Of a stretch of 33,897 nt of DNA, positions 31,699 to 33,897 are shown piece after piece. Below the pieces are notes generated by a model. The model had not been told where the DNA came from. It worked only from the letters and a program-made list of their open reading frames with translations, and searched no databases. The stretch covers positions 1 to 33,897 of the forward strand of contig JAOUDZ010000040.1 of NCBI GenBank assembly GCA_029858965.1, written 5' to 3'. The DNA comes from Cyclobacteriaceae bacterium (GTDB taxonomy: Bacteria > Bacteroidota > Bacteroidia > Cytophagales > Cyclobacteriaceae). Position numbers and translations under genes: made by a program. The stretch's first letter is position 1. Each line of letters opens with the position of its first letter.

Positions 31699-33864
31699 AT
31701 GGAGACAACACCAGAAAATATATCCAGAAGGAATTTTATCAAGTTGTCGGGAATGACAGGTGTAGCGCTTACACTAGGGCTTCACTTCCCTGCCATTGGT
31801 AAGGAAGCAATAGTTTTGAAACAGGATACCGCAGAATCTCAGGGTTTTGAGCTAAACGCATGGATTTCTATTGATGAGACCGGAAAAGTCACTATTGTAA
31901 ACCATCGCGCTGAGATGGGTCAGGGGTCGTTTCAATCTGTTCCGCAAATCATTGCAGAAGAACTGGAAGTAGACCTCAATGATGTGAATATTGTCTTTGC
32001 GCAAGGAAGTCAGACCAAATATGGGAGTCAGGTTACCGGAGGCAGCTCTACCATAAGAGGATCTTATCAACGTCTTTTGAAGCTTAGTGCAACCGCGCGG
32101 GAAATGCTGCTGGAAGCGGCTGCGAAAAAATGGGGCGTCCCCCGGGGGGAATGCTTTGCCGAAAACGGACAAGCCATTCACAAACCAAGCGGACGTAAGC
32201 TTGGCTATGGTGCCCTCGTAGAAGCAGCATCAAAACAAGAACCCCCGGCAGAAGTGAGGTTAAAAAGTCCAAATGAATACAAAATCATCCGCAAGCCGAT
32301 GCCCCGCCAGGATACTCCGCCAAAGACAAATGGTGAAGCTGTTTTTGGTTTGGATATGAAATTGCCGGGAATGCTATACGCAGTGGTTGAACGAAACCCA
32401 AGGTTCTTAGGTAAAGTCAAAAGTGTAGACGACAGCGGAGCAAAAGCAGTACCCGGCGTTAGGCACGTTCTCCGCGTGCAGATGAATGTTTTCTCACACA
32501 AGCGGGAAGGCGTTGCCGTCGTGGCCGATAATCTATGGTCTGCGATGCAAGGAAGAAAAGCCTTGAAAATAGTGTGGGATGATTCAGGCTTTGAGCACTA
32601 CAACACCGAACAACTTTTTGCCAGGATGCGCAATGATGTTAAGGGAGAACCGCTTTCATTCAAAACAAAAGGAAATTTTAGCAGAGCCTTTGGCAAAGCT
32701 TTCAAAAAACTTGAAGCTATTTATGAAACGCCGTATGAATCCCACAGCTGCATGGAGCCTCTTAACTGTGTTGCTCACTTCCACGATAATAAGTGTGAGA
32801 TCTGGGGACCCATTCAGGGACCGGATTGGGTGCAAAGCGATGTCGCACCAATGATCGGATTAAAGCCAGAAGATGTGACGGTTAACATGACCTTCTTAGG
32901 GGGAGGCTTTGGTCGTAAGGCTTTCCTGGATTATCCGCATGAAGCCGCAGTGATATCCAAAGCTATTAATGCTCCTGTCAAAGTAGTCTGGACACGGGAA
33001 GATGACATGACACAAGGGCCTTTTCGGCCAGGAATGGTGTATCAATGTAAAGGAGGTCTTTCTGAAGACGGGCGTATAGACGCTTTCGAAACAATCATGG
33101 CTGGTCAGAATATGGACCATCAAAATCCAGGCGCAGACAAAATGGCGTATAACAGTAGTGCAACTGAGGGGTTACTGGAAACTTATCTTGAAAGTCTGCC
33201 GAATTATAGCTTCGGAGATATTCCACTAGACGCTCCGGTTCCCGTAATGTGGTGGCGCTCTGTCTATTCGTCAACCAATGGTTTTGCCTTTGAAAGTTTT
33301 ATGGATGAGTTGGCGATATCTGCAGGCAAAGATCCGCTTGATTTCAGAAGACAACATCTGTGGGGCGGCCGCTATCAAGAGTTGCTTAAAAAGCTGGAAG
33401 AAGTAAGCGGCTGGAAAACCCGAAGCAAAAACGGGGGGTATGGCGTGGCCATTACAGAATGTTTTTCATCTATCGTAGGTGAAGTTGTCAAGGTATCCAA
33501 AAAGACAGATGGCAAAATAAAGATCGATAAGGTCTGGGCGGTTATGGATTGTGGTTGGTATGTTAACCCTGATATTATTCGTGCGCAGGTTGAAGGGAGT
33601 ATAATAATGGCGCTTGGGGCTGCGACTGTTCATGCAACACACTTCGAGGATGGCAAGGCAGTTGAACAGAATTTCAATACCTACAAAATGCCACGTATCA
33701 CTGATACACCAGAAATTGAAGTACATATTATGGAAAACGAAGAAAAAGCTGGTGGCGCAGGTGAGCCAGGTCTTCCTCCGTTTACACCAGCCCTTACAAA
33801 CGCAATATTTGATTTGACCGGGAAACGCATCAGAAAATTACCCTTTGCGTTGGAAGATGTATAA
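31699..33864 (+). CDS. Molybdopterin-binding subunit of a molybdenum hydroxylase, Tat-exported
   Basis: Catalytic subunit of 721 residues, most like isoquinoline 1-oxidoreductase beta (IorB) types. It starts with a Tat signal (SRRNFIKLSG at 9-18, then GVALTLGLHF). The GGGFGRKAF segment and the C-terminal GGAGEPG, whose Glu689 is the expected catalytic base, are present. With the 2Fe-2S subunit it can form a two-subunit periplasmic enzyme that passes electrons to a cytochrome c instead of FAD. The substrate is unknown. The start is at the ATG at 31699; a TTG two codons earlier gives the same reading. Confidence 0.9.
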   Translation: METTPENISRRNFIKLSGMTGVALTLGLHFPAIGKEAIVLKQDTAESQGFELNAWISIDETGKVTIVNHRAEMGQGSFQSVPQIIAEELEVDLNDVNIVFAQGSQTKYGSQVTGGSSTIRGSYQRLLKLSATAREMLLEAAAKKWGVPRGECFAENGQAIHKPSGRKLGYGALVEAASKQEPPAEVRLKSPNEYKIIRKPMPRQDTPPKTNGEAVFGLDMKLPGMLYAVVERNPRFLGKVKSVDDSGAKAVPGVRHVLRVQMNVFSHKREGVAVVADNLWSAMQGRKALKIVWDDSGFEHYNTEQLFARMRNDVKGEPLSFKTKGNFSRAFGKAFKKLEAIYETPYESHSCMEPLNCVAHFHDNKCEIWGPIQGPDWVQSDVAPMIGLKPEDVTVNMTFLGGGFGRKAFLDYPHEAAVISKAINAPVKVVWTREDDMTQGPFRPGMVYQCKGGLSEDGRIDAFETIMAGQNMDHQNPGADKMAYNSSATEGLLETYLESLPNYSFGDIPLDAPVPVMWWRSVYSSTNGFAFESFMDELAISAGKDPLDFRRQHLWGGRYQELLKKLEEVSGWKTRSKNGGYGVAITECFSSIVGEVVKVSKKTDGKIKIDKVWAVMDCGWYVNPDIIRAQVEGSIIMALGAATVHATHFEDGKAVEQNFNTYKMPRITDTPEIEVHIMENEEKAGGAGEPGLPPFTPALTNAIFDLTGKRIRKLPFALEDV

Positions 33865-33897
33865 GTAAACTTCCTGGTCGATCAGAAAACAGACAAT

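Noticed and set aside
1-33897. CRISPR arrays, tRNA or rRNA genes, insertion sequences and prophage genes
   Set aside because: I saw no regular repeats with spacers, no tRNA cloverleaf, and no transposase or phage motifs.

Overview
This window looks like a chromosomal segment of a Bacteroidota bacterium, most likely in the order Cytophagales. The support is a long ribosomal-protein operon running into secY and map, promoters of the Bacteroidota type (TTTG, 19 bases, TAnnTTTG), a general lack of Shine-Dalgarno sequences, many lipoprotein signals, and Bacteroidota-typical families (DUF4956, DUF2141, HGSNAT-like DUF5009, a short alpha-glucan phosphorylase-like protein). I cannot name genus or species from sequence alone.

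Region 1 (1-10.75 kb, minus strand): a ribosomal-protein superoperon read right to left as rplC-rplD-rplW-rplB-rpsS-rplV-rpsC-rplP-rpmC-rpsQ-rplN-rplX-rplE-rpsN-rpsH-rplF-rplR-rpsE-rpmD-rplO-secY-map (map cut by the window edge). rpsJ, normally the first gene, is absent; rplC is first and has its own promoter. The only large gap, between rpsN and rpsH, holds a second promoter of the same architecture, two hairpins and a strong ribosome-binding site.

Region 2 (10.8-15.1 kb): a FecCD-type permease and its ATPase, a short alpha-glucan phosphorylase-like protein whose usual PLP lysine is replaced by threonine, and a decayed M20 peptidase gene on the opposite strand.

Region 3 (15.36-23.14 kb, plus strand): a tightly packed seven-gene set. 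A soluble FAD/NAD(P) oxidoreductase and a polytopic NapH/NosR-like 4Fe-4S protein are followed by a DPM-like glycosyltransferase, a membrane GT2, a GT-C/GT87-like polytopic protein, an extracytoplasmic rhodanese lipoprotein and a TIGR04282/DUF2064 glycosyltransferase. The combination suggests trans-membrane electron supply coupled to assembly or modification of a lipid-linked glycan or thiol product. This is the best candidate here for an undescribed system, but its product is unknown. A small membrane gene with a perfect 16-bp terminator follows.

Region 4 (23.8-27.7 kb): a DUF4956 membrane protein, a secreted CotH-like protein, an HGSNAT/DUF5009-like membrane acyltransferase and a Crp/Fnr regulator.

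Region 5 (27.8-33.9 kb): a MOSC protein, a HemJ/CopD-like membrane protein, a SCO lipoprotein and a cytochrome c lipoprotein in one run, then a DUF2141 gene on the other strand and a two-subunit molybdenum hydroxylase (2Fe-2S subunit plus Tat-exported molybdopterin subunit, no FAD subunit). Together they suggest envelope redox and cytochrome/copper functions.
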